Source: Rahnella rivi (GTDB lineage Bacteria; Pseudomonadota; Gammaproteobacteria; Enterobacterales; Enterobacteriaceae). From it: a DNA stretch of 64,000 nucleotides. This document shows positions 8,045 to 17,563 of the stretch, one piece after another. Positions within the stretch are counted from its first letter, which is position 1. Each line of letters begins with the position of its first letter. The position numbers and the translations under genes were made by a program. The stretch spans positions 102,270 to 166,269 of the forward strand of contig NZ_JAFMOX010000055.1 in the NCBI RefSeq assembly GCF_019049655.1, read 5' to 3'. The notes below the pieces were generated by a model, which saw only the letters and a program-made list of their open reading frames with translations, was not told the origin of the DNA and did no database searches.

Positions 8045-10702
8045 TCAAACTAACGCATATTTCACCCGATATTCCCCCGACCCCACTTCCGCCGTATACC
8101 CTTGCACGCAGGGCACAAAATCAATGCCATCGGTTTCATGCAATGTTTTGCCGTCCGTCAGAAGGAGCGTTGCGGAGGTGTTGGCCGGAATGCTGACCCG
8201 AAGATCCACTGTCTGACCATTCACTTCCCAGCGCACGCCTATCGCGCCGTAAATCGACTGATAACGGGCATCGAGCCAGTCAAGGCCGCCGCCAGGCCGC
8301 GGCTGAATGACCGCATGTTTGAATCCGGGCTGATCTTCGTCAGCTTCAATGCCTGCCGCTACGCGGTATAACCATTCACCCACCGCGCCATAGGCGTAAT
8401 GATTGAATGAATTCATGTCCGCGCTCCACATTGAGCCGTCGGGTTTGATGCCATCCCAGTGCTCCCAAATCGTCGTCGCACCGGCTTTGACCTGATACAA
8501 CCATGACGGGAAATCGTCTTTCAGCAATAACTGCCAGGCCTCCTTCAGCCGGCCATTCTGGCTGAGGGCATGACAGAAATAAGATGTGCCGACGAAGCCG
8601 GTCACCAGATGGCCGTCGTGCTCGTTTAACAGTTCGACCAGCGTCTCTGTTGTTCTCTGGCGGAAGGCCTCCGGAACCAGATTAAAATAGAGCGCCAGAA
8701 TATGTGCCGTCTGGGTTCTGGCCGCCAGCCTGCCGGCGGGAGTGAAGAACTCCTGCTGGAAACGGTGGACGATTTTGTCATGCAGATCGGCGTATTTGCG
8801 GTGATCCGCGGTGCGGTTTAATACGCTGGCGGCCTTAGAAAACAGCAGCGTGGAATAAGCAAAGTAGGCCGTGCAGGTCAGATCGTTGGGCGTTGCCCCG
8901 AAATAGCTGCCTTCTTTTGCGTCCAGCGCCACCCAGTCGCCAAACTGGAGTTTATAGCGCCAGAGGTGATGCTCTGAATGCGCCTCCATGAAATCAATCC
9001 AGCCTTTCATGCTGTCGTACTGATCTTCAAGCACCCGCGTATCGCCGTACATCAGATACATCGTCCAGGGGTTGATCACCGCCGCATCGGCCCACGCAGA
9101 AGCCGAATGGGTGCCGCCATCGGCCAGCAAACGATCTTTGCCGCAATGGTTGGTCAGAATGTCCGGGACAACATGCGGCACGCCGCCTTCAGGTGTCTGG
9201 TCATAACGCAGGTCGGTCAGCCATTTGGCGAAGAAATTTCGCGTCTGCATCAGATAACTGGCGGTGCGGCAGAAAATCTGCGCATCCCCCGTCCAGCCGA
9301 GCCGCTCATCGCGCTGCGGGCAGTCCGTTGGCACATCGATAAAGTTGCCTTTCAGTCCCCACAGAATATTGTGATGCAACTGATTGAGTTCCGCACTGGA
9401 GCAGGAGAATTCGCCGGTTTGTTCCATCGCAGAGTGCAGGACAATGGCGGTGAAATTATTCAGATCCACCTCACCCGGATACTCCTCGACTTTTACATAA
9501 CGGAACCCCTGCCAGGTAAAGTGCGGATGCCAGCACTCTTCCCCTTCACCTTTGAGCACATATTCGGTGCGCTGCTTCGCGGAGCGCAGATTATCGAGAT
9601 AGACATTTCCCGCGGCGTCCAGCACTTCGAAATGGCGCAGTATCACTTTCTGCCCCGCGCGGCCTTTAACGCAAAATTCCACCCAGCCGCTGAGGTTTTG
9701 ACCGAAGTCGATCACGCGGTCGCCCTGCGGCGTGGTGATCATCGCGACCGGCTTCAGCCTTTCTGTCTGCTTGACCGCGCCGCTTGCCTGCGCTTTAAGC
9801 ACCGTTTTATCGCCTGCCATCACCCTGACCGGCCGCCAGACCCGCGGGGTGAATTTCTGCGAGCTCCAGCCGGTTTGTTCTTGCCGGGCGTCGTAAATTT
9901 CGCCGTCATAAATTTCCGCAAACAGAATGGGAGAATCGTCCCCTTCCCAGCTTTCGTCAGTGTTAATGATGTCTTGTGAGCCGTCGGTATAGGTAATGAC
10001 AACCTGACAAATAAGCGCGGTATTTTCGCCATAATAATTACGGTCGCGGGTGAACCCCATATCGCCCTTATACCAGCCGGCACCTAACATCGCGCCGATA
10101 ACATTTAGCCCGCCGCTGAGGATATCCGTGAGATCATACGTCTGATAAAGCAAATGATGAGCGTAACTGGTCCATCCCGGCGTCAGTTCATCTGTGCCGA
10201 CTTTATTCCCGTTCACATACAACTGATAAATACCCCACGCACTGACATGCGCAAACGCGGAGGAAATGGATTTATGACTGTCTGCTTCGAAGGTTTTTCT
10301 TACCAGCGTGGCTTTTGAGTTATTTTTGTCCTCTGGTTTCTCCGCCGAAATAAACTCTGCGCGCCAACCGCTATCAAGCAGACCGGTAATAAACCCGGCA
10401 GGTTCGCTCCATGCGCTGGTTTCAGCATAATTATCCTGTACACGTACACGGACAAAATAACGGGCAGAAGGCATTAATGTGACATTCGCTAAAACAATAT
10501 TGTTCGACTGTTCACTGTGCTGGACGCCGCTGTCGAAAATGATCTGGTTAAAACAAATATCCTGACTGATTTGCAGCTGATACGAGGTTTGTCTGACATT
10601 GCGATGACGGCTCTCGATTTTCCATCCCATCACGGGTAACCTTTCCACGCCCGATAAAGCCGGTTCGTGGTCTAACGTCAGTTTGCTCACTGATAACATC
10701 AT
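8045..10702 (-). CDS. Alpha-L-rhamnosidase, GH78
   Basis: This glycoside hydrolase of 885 residues removes terminal alpha-L-rhamnose. It has the GH78 layout: N-terminal beta-sandwich domains (VYVNGNKVGT-like segment near residue 165), then an (alpha/alpha)6 barrel starting with the family signature DCPQRDERLGWTGD near 455-470, where the acidic catalytic residues lie, and a C-terminal beta domain. No signal peptide is visible, so it is probably cytoplasmic and acts on imported rhamnosides. It lies 42 bases after the MFS gene in the same direction, consistent with an uptake-plus-hydrolysis operon. An AAGGAAT ribosome site precedes the start. Confidence 0.9.
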   Translation of the reverse strand: MMLSVSKLTLDHEPALSGVERLPVMGWKIESRHRNVRQTSYQLQISQDICFNQIIFDSGVQHSEQSNNIVLANVTLMPSARYFVRVRVQDNYAETSAWSEPAGFITGLLDSGWRAEFISAEKPEDKNNSKATLVRKTFEADSHKSISSAFAHVSAWGIYQLYVNGNKVGTDELTPGWTSYAHHLLYQTYDLTDILSGGLNVIGAMLGAGWYKGDMGFTRDRNYYGENTALICQVVITYTDGSQDIINTDESWEGDDSPILFAEIYDGEIYDARQEQTGWSSQKFTPRVWRPVRVMAGDKTVLKAQASGAVKQTERLKPVAMITTPQGDRVIDFGQNLSGWVEFCVKGRAGQKVILRHFEVLDAAGNVYLDNLRSAKQRTEYVLKGEGEECWHPHFTWQGFRYVKVEEYPGEVDLNNFTAIVLHSAMEQTGEFSCSSAELNQLHHNILWGLKGNFIDVPTDCPQRDERLGWTGDAQIFCRTASYLMQTRNFFAKWLTDLRYDQTPEGGVPHVVPDILTNHCGKDRLLADGGTHSASAWADAAVINPWTMYLMYGDTRVLEDQYDSMKGWIDFMEAHSEHHLWRYKLQFGDWVALDAKEGSYFGATPNDLTCTAYFAYSTLLFSKAASVLNRTADHRKYADLHDKIVHRFQQEFFTPAGRLAARTQTAHILALYFNLVPEAFRQRTTETLVELLNEHDGHLVTGFVGTSYFCHALSQNGRLKEAWQLLLKDDFPSWLYQVKAGATTIWEHWDGIKPDGSMWSADMNSFNHYAYGAVGEWLYRVAAGIEADEDQPGFKHAVIQPRPGGGLDWLDARYQSIYGAIGVRWEVNGQTVDLRVSIPANTSATLLLTDGKTLHETDGIDFVPCVQGYTAEVGSGEYRVKYALV

Positions 10703-10744
10703 TTCGCATTCCTTATGTAAGGGGATCCTTTCACTGTGAAAGAA

Positions 10745-12043
10745 TTAAATTTTTGCTGCGGGCGTATCAATATGAAATACCGGCGAATCCTCAAAGAAAG
10801 GTTCAGCCTCACTTTTAAATTCATTACGGGGTTTACCGTGGAAACACAGCCAGCCAATCAATAATCCGAGTGCCACGACCGTGGATAAAATCGAGTACAG
10901 CGCAATCGGCCCGGCATCGAGTAATAACGGAGTGACAAAGGCCAGCAAACCGCAGGATAAACGGGAAATCGCCACAATAATGCCCTGCGCCGTTGAGCGG
11001 AGCATGGTCGGGAATGATTCCTGCGACCAGACTTTCATAATGCCTTCAAACGCCAGCCCGCTGCCCAGCGCGGTAAAGAACAAACAGCTGAACCAGGAGA
11101 TGGGAGAGAAATTAAATATTACCGGCAGGAAAAATCCCCCGGCAAAACAGAAGGCGCCGAGAATAAAGGTCGGCATCCGTTTTTTCGTATCGACAAACCG
11201 CATAAACATAATTCCCGCCACCACGCCTACCGGCATGGTCATCAGGTTCCACAGAGAATTTTTCTCCACGCTGATGCCTACCACGTTCACCGCAATATAT
11301 GTCCCAAACTGCCCGCCTGTATTCGCAGCAAGATTGGTGAAGCTGTAGAAAATACACAGCGCGACGAAGGGCCAGAGATATTTCCCCCGGATCAGATCCT
11401 TAAATGCTGTCTTTTGGGCACGAACGCTGGAAATGCCTTTTTCACGATCTTGTTTAGCACTCAGCCATAATCCCGATTCCGGTATAGTGCAGCGTAATAA
11501 CAGTAATATTGCCGCGACAACGCAAACATGAAGGTACATGATTTGTGCCCCAGCCTGGCCCCAGCCGCCCACCATGGCGGAAATCGCCATCGTCATCACG
11601 ATGCCCAGGAACCATAAAAGATTGGAAAGCCCGATAATTTTGCCCCGGTTTTTATCGGTAGCCGCTTCGGCAATGGTGGCTAATGAAACCGGCAGATCGG
11701 CCCCCGTTCCCAGCCCGACGAAAAGAGTGCCGATAAGCAGCATCTGGAAATTAATGCCAAACGCCAGTAACAGGGTGCCGGTAATAATCATCGCCATGGT
11801 GGTGATAAAGACTTTACGTCTGCCATAACAATCTCCCAGCCTGCCGCCAAGAAGTGCCCCGAGTGCAATACATAACGTTAATACACCGGAAAGGATCCCG
11901 ATTTCCACTGACGTTGTTCCGATGGCTTTCTGATAAATAACCAGTGCCGTTCCGTTTGATACAATTGCCGAAGAATCAATATAAGAGGCCATGCCAGAGA
12001 CTCCCCCCACATACCAGGGATTTGTCCGTTTGATGATTGACAT
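10745..12043 (-). CDS. MFS transporter, sugar-porter-like, next to rhamnosidase
   Basis: This inner-membrane major facilitator protein of 432 residues has about 12 hydrophobic segments. The loop 2-3 signature appears as GGRLGDCYGRRKVF near residues 65-80, and PESGLWL resembles the sugar-porter PESPRWL motif. The AraC gene upstream and the rhamnosidase downstream lie on the same strand. The likely job is import of a rhamnosyl disaccharide or glycoside for the neighbouring hydrolase, which is an inference from context. A generic organic-acid or aromatic porter remains possible. Confidence 0.8.
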   Translation of the reverse strand: MSIIKRTNPWYVGGVSGMASYIDSSAIVSNGTALVIYQKAIGTTSVEIGILSGVLTLCIALGALLGGRLGDCYGRRKVFITTMAMIITGTLLLAFGINFQMLLIGTLFVGLGTGADLPVSLATIAEAATDKNRGKIIGLSNLLWFLGIVMTMAISAMVGGWGQAGAQIMYLHVCVVAAILLLLRCTIPESGLWLSAKQDREKGISSVRAQKTAFKDLIRGKYLWPFVALCIFYSFTNLAANTGGQFGTYIAVNVVGISVEKNSLWNLMTMPVGVVAGIMFMRFVDTKKRMPTFILGAFCFAGGFFLPVIFNFSPISWFSCLFFTALGSGLAFEGIMKVWSQESFPTMLRSTAQGIIVAISRLSCGLLAFVTPLLLDAGPIALYSILSTVVALGLLIGWLCFHGKPRNEFKSEAEPFFEDSPVFHIDTPAAKI

Positions 12044-12129
12044 AATAATTACCTTTATGAGTTATCGTTAATTTTATCTCTCACTGTTTTTTGTTTTGCA
12101 GAGGAATGACTTATTTTTATCCGTGACGT

Positions 12130-12984
12130 TCAAATAACACTATTACTCACCCGCGCACGTTCCTGAGAGGGGGTGCGCTGAAACTGTTTTTTATAGGCTT
12201 CGGTTAAGCGCGGGGCGTTATTAAATCCGCACAGCGTGGCAATTTTGCCAATCGGATAATCTGATGTGCGTAATAACTCCTGCGTTTTTAACAGGCGATA
12301 CCGGCTCTGAAACTGTTCAGGCGTATATCCGGTTATTTCTTTAATAAAGCGGAACATGGTTCTTTTCGCCACGCCGCTTTCTTCGCATAAATAGTCCCAG
12401 TTAATGCTGCTGGCGTAATTCTCGCGTAAATAATTGAGCAGGTGTCGCTTGCCGCTATCAGTGTTGTGGATGCGGTCCCCTTTTCTGCTGGCGCACTGAA
12501 AGAGCGTCACGATGATCGACAGCAGGCCGGACTCCGCGCAGGCAAAGTAATGGCTGTCAAACTCTGCGTCGCACTGTGAATTAATCATGTCAGCCACGCT
12601 GCCTATTTTATTCAGTTCCTCATCGGTAAGGCTTACGTGATGTTTTTTCATCGTACAGGGAGGTTCGGCGATTGGATGAATTAACGCATCAATGTTTTGA
12701 ATGAATTTAAATTCCCTTTCTTTATGCAGCAAGACATTTATCACGGACAATTTATTGGTTGACTGATAGCAGTGAATATCATTAGCCGCCACCAGAAAGA
12801 AGTCCCCTTTATAGATAAACTCCACCTGATCGTTGATAATATGAAACCCGCTACCGTGACGAACAATAACCAACTCATCAAATTCATGCCGGTGGACATC
12901 TTCCATCATTTGGTGATTCATATCGAATAAACTGAAAGCGTGCTGTTCTGAAAGAAAGAAATCCCTGACCTGTAATGTCCTCAT
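12130..12984 (-). CDS. AraC/RhaS-family transcriptional regulator
   Basis: This DNA-binding regulator has 284 residues. An N-terminal cupin-like sensing domain (HRHEFDELVIVRHGSG near 31-46) is followed by a helical linker and a C-terminal double helix-turn-helix of the AraC type, with SGVAKRTMFRFIKEITG and the closing CGFNNAPRLTEAYKKQF signature. The HRHEF pattern recalls RhaS/RhaR, fitting a rhamnose-related inducer, but identity with RhaS is not claimed. It is the first gene of a same-strand set with the transporter and rhamnosidase and probably activates them. The base composition is AT-richer than in the flanks. Confidence 0.85.
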   Translation of the reverse strand: MRTLQVRDFFLSEQHAFSLFDMNHQMMEDVHRHEFDELVIVRHGSGFHIINDQVEFIYKGDFFLVAANDIHCYQSTNKLSVINVLLHKEREFKFIQNIDALIHPIAEPPCTMKKHHVSLTDEELNKIGSVADMINSQCDAEFDSHYFACAESGLLSIIVTLFQCASRKGDRIHNTDSGKRHLLNYLRENYASSINWDYLCEESGVAKRTMFRFIKEITGYTPEQFQSRYRLLKTQELLRTSDYPIGKIATLCGFNNAPRLTEAYKKQFQRTPSQERARVSNSVI

Positions 12985-13180
12985 AAAATCACCGAGTTAA
13001 TTCCTTATAAGGGATTTAATTATTCATCCTGTTCCCTGAATGATTATTCCGCTCCGATGGCATGATTAAAGCGTAATAGTGATGACAAGTCTATAAGGCG
13101 GGTTGGCACTGGGGCGTAAGTAATAGTGATATTTGTGTCATAAATGACAATAGAGGGGGAATGGGGATATTTCATATCTG

Positions 13181-13490
13181 GCTTCAGGTCAAGGGCAAGA
13201 CCGTGGGTTGCCACCCACACCGGCCTTAGCGGCTGCGAATGCGTTTTAACGTCAAGACCTTGGGCTCGCCGCCCAAACGGGCCCAAAGGGTTTTAAACGA
13301 AACCCTTTGGAATCCTGCGTTTTTTTAACTGCGCGCTACCGCTCGCGGGCTATGTTTCAGAAACTCCTCCTATTGCCGCAAAATCCCGCCGCTGCGCGGT
13401 GCCCTCCGCTCGGGTTACAACCCGCGCAAAAACATGCGCGGTTTTCCACCACTCCCTCCGGCGTGATTTTTGAGCGCGGCCAATGGCTAT
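13181..13490 (+). repeat. Structured intergenic repeat, left arm
   Basis: This arm aligns with the reverse complement of 13572-13821. It holds a 29-bp perfect match (13200-13228) to the other arm. Hairpins are GTGGGT-TGCC-ACCCAC (13203-13218), TTGGGC-TCGCC-GCCCAA (13260-13276) and an 11-bp stem CCAAAGGGTTT/AAACCCTTTGG (13283-13310). The second hairpin lies in a diverged tandem copy of the first module, in which paired bases have changed together. Further shared blocks are CTGCGCGCTACCGCTCGCGG, TATTGCCGCAAA and TGAGCGCGGCCA. Confidence 0.8.
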
Positions 13491-13571
13491 GTAATTCAAA
13501 TGATTATTGAGACTTAATTTTCTGATTTATTTCTGAGTTATAAAGTCGAAAACGGTGAGGTTGTGCTTTAA

Positions 13572-13821
13572 GAAGCCTCTGGCCGCGCTCAAAACGACGT
13601 CGAATGAACGGTGAGAAACCGCGAGGGTATTTTTCCGAGCGGGTCCGAACCTGAAATGAGAGGACCGCGTAGCGGCGGCGTTTGCGGCAATAGCGGTAGC
13701 CGCTGGAATATAGCCCGCGAGCGGCAGCGCGCAGTGAAAGAGCCTGGGATTCTTAAGGGGGGCGGCGATAAGCCCCCCTTAAGGCCGGTGTGGGTGGCAA
13801 CCCACGGTGTTGACCTTGAAG
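13572..13821 (-). repeat. Structured intergenic repeat, right arm (inverted)
   Basis: This is the inverted partner of the left arm. The 29-bp identical block is at 13780-13808. At the place of the left arm's 11-bp stem it has an unrelated 11-bp perfect stem, TTAAGGGGGGC/GCCCCCCTTAA (13753-13782). The structure is thus kept while the sequence differs. The arm stops just before the GntR gene's stop codon at 13828, so it could also act as that operon's 3' end. Confidence 0.8.
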
Positions 13822-13827
13822 TTAGCT

Positions 13828-14550
13828 TTAAACCCCTTTATCCCCGCGATTCAACCTATGTTTATGCCCTTTCATCAGCCCCAGCGAAGCTGAATACGCC
13901 GCGCCTTCGTCTCCTGCCATGATCGCTTCATAAATTCTTTTATGCTCGTTGAGGCACATGCCGCCTTCTTTGGAGGAGTATTCAAAGAACCATTTGAAAA
14001 TGGTGGTCAGCACATTGCCGAACGGGACATAAAAACAGTTGCCGGAGGAGATGAAAATCATCCGGTGGAACTGGGTGTCGATCTCCACCCAGGCCTGCGC
14101 GTCGAAGTTCTCCGAGACGTGGCACATCTGGCGATAAATGCGCGACAGTTCAATGCGCTGCTCTTTGCTGGCATTCACGGCCGCCAGCGCGGTGGCGTGC
14201 GGTTCGATGGCTTTGCGAAACTCCAGAAACTGGTGATAAATCTCTTCCGTCGCTTCCATGCCCTGCATCCATTCCAGCAGTTGCGGGTCGAGCATGTTCC
14301 ATTGCGGACGCTCTTTTACCCTGGTGCCGATTTTTGGACGTGATTCCAGCAGCCCTTTAGACGTGAGCAATTTCAGCGCTTCACGCAGGGCCGTGCGGCT
14401 GACACCGAACTGTTCGCCGAGCTCGATTTCACTCGGCAAAATGGCACCGGAAGCCAGTTCACCGGAGAGAATTTTACGGGCGATATCGCGGGCAATGTGG
14501 GTGTTCAGCCCACGCGTCATGCCTGCGGCGGTTTCAAACTGCATCGTCAT
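13828..14550 (-). CDS. GntR/FadR-family regulator of the polyuronate locus
   Basis: This transcription factor of 240 residues has an N-terminal winged helix (ARDIARKILSGELASGAILPSEIELGEQFGVSRTALREALK, here residues about 19-60) and an all-helical FCD ligand-binding domain with metal-type residues (DTQFHRMIF, NEHKRIYEAI). The start at 14550 is chosen because GGGAAGAG lies just upstream; an in-frame ATG at 14586 has no such site. It is the last gene of the lyase operon and probably represses it until an unsaturated uronate or KDG-like metabolite binds, which is inferred from family habit and position. Confidence 0.85.
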   Translation of the reverse strand: MTMQFETAAGMTRGLNTHIARDIARKILSGELASGAILPSEIELGEQFGVSRTALREALKLLTSKGLLESRPKIGTRVKERPQWNMLDPQLLEWMQGMEATEEIYHQFLEFRKAIEPHATALAAVNASKEQRIELSRIYRQMCHVSENFDAQAWVEIDTQFHRMIFISSGNCFYVPFGNVLTTIFKWFFEYSSKEGGMCLNEHKRIYEAIMAGDEGAAYSASLGLMKGHKHRLNRGDKGV

Positions 14551-14643
14551 ACTCTTCCCTTTTTCAGTGCAGATTGCCGACAGCATAGTTCAGGCGGAGG
14601 CACGCTGCATGCGCCCTCCGCTCTGAAACTGAAGAACTGTGCG

Positions 14644-15420
14644 CTACGGCGCCATCTGCCCGCCGTTAATGTCTAAGATCTGGCCGGTGATGTAGCCGCT
14701 GCACGCGTGCGAAGCGAAAAACAGGAAGCTGGGTGCCAGCTCCTCGCTGGTGCCAAAGCGCCCCATCGCGATCGAACCGGCGATTTTCTCCCGCACTTCA
14801 GCGCTTTTATCTGCGTGGAAAACGGTGTCGATGGTGCCCGGCGAAATCACGTTGAAACGGATGTTATCTTTGGTGAACTCTTTCACCCAGTTACGGTGAA
14901 CGTTGTGCAGCCAGGCTTTGGACGCCGCGTACAAACTGGCACCGGGGCCGCCGCCTTCGCGTCCGGCGATGGAACCGGTGCTGATCACCGAGGTGGTTTT
15001 ACCGCTTTCTTTCGCCGAACGACGCAGATGCGGAATGGCGTATTTCGTGACCATCAGCGCCGAGCGGGCATTGAGATCCATGACATGGTCGTAAAAATCG
15101 TCGTCAATGCTTTCCAGCCCCTGACGTCCGCCCAGACCGCCCGCGTTATTGATAAGCACGTCAAGGCCACCAAAATGTTCGACGAAGCGCGACACCAGCG
15201 CCTCGCACTCGGCGGACCGGGTGACGTCTGCGCCAAAATAGACCACTTCGCCGCCGTGACTTTCAATTTCCGACGCCAGCTGGTTGAGGCTGGCATCGTG
15301 GCGATGGCCGTTAATACCGACCTTAGCCCCCGCCGCCGCAAAAGCTTTGGCCGCCGCCAGACCGATACCTTTGGTTGAACCGGTAATCAAAACTCGCTGA
15401 CCTTTTAAATCGTTAAACAT
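14644..15420 (-). CDS. SDR oxidoreductase, probable DEH/keto-uronate reductase
   Basis: This classical short-chain dehydrogenase has 258 residues. The cofactor motif is TGSTKGIG (residues 14-21), NNAGG lies near 91, and the catalytic Ser and Tyr-x-x-x-Lys (SLYAASK) lie near 150-171. In polyuronate loci, SDRs of this size reduce 4-deoxy-L-erythro-5-hexoseulose uronate to KDG with NAD(P)H. Its place 13 bases after a PL17-like lyase gene argues for that reaction here. Another sugar-acid substrate cannot be excluded from sequence alone. Confidence 0.8.
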   Translation of the reverse strand: MFNDLKGQRVLITGSTKGIGLAAAKAFAAAGAKVGINGHRHDASLNQLASEIESHGGEVVYFGADVTRSAECEALVSRFVEHFGGLDVLINNAGGLGGRQGLESIDDDFYDHVMDLNARSALMVTKYAIPHLRRSAKESGKTTSVISTGSIAGREGGGPGASLYAASKAWLHNVHRNWVKEFTKDNIRFNVISPGTIDTVFHADKSAEVREKIAGSIAMGRFGTSEELAPSFLFFASHACSGYITGQILDINGGQMAP

Positions 15421-15433
15421 GATGACTCCTTCA

Positions 15434-17563
15434 TTATTCAGGGATGTTCAGAGGTGTGTCGGGTTGCCACGCCACGCTGAACGCGTTGGCAGACGTCGGC
15501 GCGGCGCGGTTGTTGATGCGAACGCTCAGCGTCCGCTGTGAGGCAAAGCCGATAGTCAGTGCCGTGTGCTCATCGTCATGGCTGACCACGCTGACGCGTT
15601 CAACCTTTCCGCGCGCGTCCACCGAAGTTTCGCTGGCCTCGTCGAAATAGCCGTGCGTTTCAAATACGCTGGCGAAAATCGCCCTGCTGCCGTGGGTTCG
15701 CAACAACAGTGCCGGTTCATTACGCAGGTTAAAATGAGGATCGTGCGCTCCCGTGCGGGCGACAATCAGCTCGCCACCGTCCGGGAAGGCGCTGATCATC
15801 GTGCGGTAGGCATCGCCGTCGAGCCAGCTGAATAAAGCCGACTCTCCCGCTGCTACCTGGCCGCGGGCGCAATCCCACAGATGCTGATAACCGTGGTTTT
15901 CACCCAGTGGTTTCAGGTGCTCTGCCACCGCCAGCGTCACGTCGCTGCGCACAAACTGGCCGAGGTGATGCAGGCAGTAATCATAGCGATGCGCCTGCGC
16001 ACTGATCAGACGGAAAACATCGACGATAAGCGGCGCACTGCACTCCGGCAGTTGCAGCAACAGCACGGTGCGCTGCTGATCCACGCCGGGGTAATAGTCA
16101 TGCAGCCGCGCACTCATGCCCTGTCCTGCCGGGTTATCGGTCACGAAGAAATGCTGTTCGCCCCAGCGGGTTTCGGCCTCCAGGCTGTGCCCGCCGTTCT
16201 GGCTCTGCTCATCCACCACTACGGTGTTGTGCGCGACGGTTTGTTTGCAGTAGCTGTTGTTCTCGGGAATATAGCGACCGCCGAATTTCGGCTCGACGTT
16301 GACCCAGCGGCCAAAGCCGTAATCACGTAAATATTCGCGCCCGCGGCTGAACAGGCTGAGATGCAGGCCGTCGAAATGGCCGTGGTTGAGCGCCGAATGC
16401 AGACGCGGAATGCTGCCATGCTGGCCGTACCACATCAGCGCCATCTCCTGACCGGGAGTGCGCAAAATCCCTAGGCCGCCCTGCGTACCTTGCGGCCCGT
16501 CGCGCAGGGCAACACTTCCCCAGCTCACCGGTACGGCTGGCGTATTTTTTAACGCCGCCGATAAATCGAGCGCCGCCGGGCTGACCCAGACGGTGTTTTG
16601 CTGCCGGGCGACGGCCAGCCACTGCGGGTTGTGCGCATAACGGTGATAACAGACGCTGGCAGCGATCACCGCGCCCTCGTCGCCAATACCCATGGTTTTG
16701 GAAGCATCATTGAGCGCAGGCCAGATGCCGTCGGGAAACGCGGTCTGCATCAGCGCTTCGCAGGTTTTACGGATGATCTGATCGCGGAAGGCGTAAATCT
16801 GTAATTCCGGCTGACGGCGTTCGATCATTTCCGCCAGCATCAGCAACGGGCGCAGCGCAAAGCGGTGATAATACGGCCCTTCGATGTAATAGCCGTCCGG
16901 TGAAAACAACTGGCCGAGCTGGGCGAAAAATCCGCCGCTGTCGCTGTCGCCTTTCAGCCCGTAAAGGGCTTTTTCGACCAGTGACGGAGAGTCAAGGGCA
17001 TAGCCGCTGAAAGCGGCAGCGGCCACCGACCAGATGCCGTGGTTGTGCACGATATCGAAATCTTTGCTGTGCCGGTTGAGCGCATCGTCGGCCATCACGC
17101 GGAACAGGCCCACTTCGATGTGTTCACGCTGACCGGCGTCAAGCGTGGGGATCAGGCAGTGGTAGCCTTCGACGGTATACAACCAGAACATGTTTTCGTT
17201 CAGCGTCTGGTGGAACAACCGCCCCGGCGCATTGCTGTCTTTGCTGGTGGCGCTGCCAAGCGAGGGGTAGATATCGGCATAGCCGGTCAGCAGCGCCAGC
17301 GCGAAATCACGGTAACGCGGCTCGCCGGTGATCAGAAACAGGCGACCGGCGAGATGGATATAGAGATAATTTTGTTTGTGCTGCGCGTGCTCCGGGCCGC
17401 CCGCCTCGCCCTGGCCGGGGATCTGCGGTGCGTTCAGCATGTAATGCTCCAGCGCGGAAATCTGCCCGCGCAGTGCCTCGCCCGCCAGAGAATCCGCGTT
17501 AATTTCCGCACGCAATTTTTCCGCTTCATCAGCGGAGATCAGCAAAGGCTGCCAGGGTTTCAT
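15434..17563 (-). CDS. Heparinase II/III-type lyase, PL17-like oligoalginate lyase
   Basis: This polysaccharide lyase of 709 residues has an N-terminal alpha/alpha toroid and a C-terminal beta-sandwich. The motif VHNHG at 172-176 places Asn174 and His175 where PL17 enzymes neutralise the uronate. The tyrosine of GPYYHR (231/232) fits the catalytic Tyr, and LNHGHFDGL (393-400) supplies another His. There is no signal peptide, so an exolytic, cytoplasmic role on imported oligomers is likely. The ATG overlaps the upstream lyase stop as ATGA, which indicates coupled translation. The true substrate could be alginate or a related polyuronate. Confidence 0.8.
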   Translation of the reverse strand: MKPWQPLLISADEAEKLRAEINADSLAGEALRGQISALEHYMLNAPQIPGQGEAGGPEHAQHKQNYLYIHLAGRLFLITGEPRYRDFALALLTGYADIYPSLGSATSKDSNAPGRLFHQTLNENMFWLYTVEGYHCLIPTLDAGQREHIEVGLFRVMADDALNRHSKDFDIVHNHGIWSVAAAAFSGYALDSPSLVEKALYGLKGDSDSGGFFAQLGQLFSPDGYYIEGPYYHRFALRPLLMLAEMIERRQPELQIYAFRDQIIRKTCEALMQTAFPDGIWPALNDASKTMGIGDEGAVIAASVCYHRYAHNPQWLAVARQQNTVWVSPAALDLSAALKNTPAVPVSWGSVALRDGPQGTQGGLGILRTPGQEMALMWYGQHGSIPRLHSALNHGHFDGLHLSLFSRGREYLRDYGFGRWVNVEPKFGGRYIPENNSYCKQTVAHNTVVVDEQSQNGGHSLEAETRWGEQHFFVTDNPAGQGMSARLHDYYPGVDQQRTVLLLQLPECSAPLIVDVFRLISAQAHRYDYCLHHLGQFVRSDVTLAVAEHLKPLGENHGYQHLWDCARGQVAAGESALFSWLDGDAYRTMISAFPDGGELIVARTGAHDPHFNLRNEPALLLRTHGSRAIFASVFETHGYFDEASETSVDARGKVERVSVVSHDDEHTALTIGFASQRTLSVRINNRAAPTSANAFSVAWQPDTPLNIPE

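Larger units (their letters stand above)
12985..13827. other. Non-coding region built mainly of two facing repeat copies
   Basis: These 843 bases separate the rhamnosidase and polyuronate loci. 12985-13180 is AT-rich and should hold the araC promoter; 13181-13490 and 13572-13821 are the two repeat arms; 13491-13571 is an AT-rich centre. Short ORFs in both arms read the same decapeptide, LRPVWVATHG, because they lie on the repeat. I regard them as non-coding. Confidence 0.75.

Noticed and set aside
8978..9979. 333-codon open frame antisense to the rhamnosidase
   Set aside because: No domain and no ribosome site; the GH78 gene on the other strand explains the open frame.
13044..13286. 80-codon open frame containing LRPVWVATHG
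   Set aside because: Lies on the structured repeat; the same decapeptide appears from the other arm (13611-13922), so it comes from the repeat DNA rather than from a protein family.
12985..13827. Facing repeats considered as ends of an insertion sequence or a CRISPR array
   Set aside because: There is no transposase between the arms, no regular direct repeats with spacers, and only 81 bp of AT-rich DNA in the centre.
13611..13922. 103-codon open frame running into the GntR gene
   Set aside because: It covers the right repeat arm and the antisense of the GntR 3' end and has no ribosome site.
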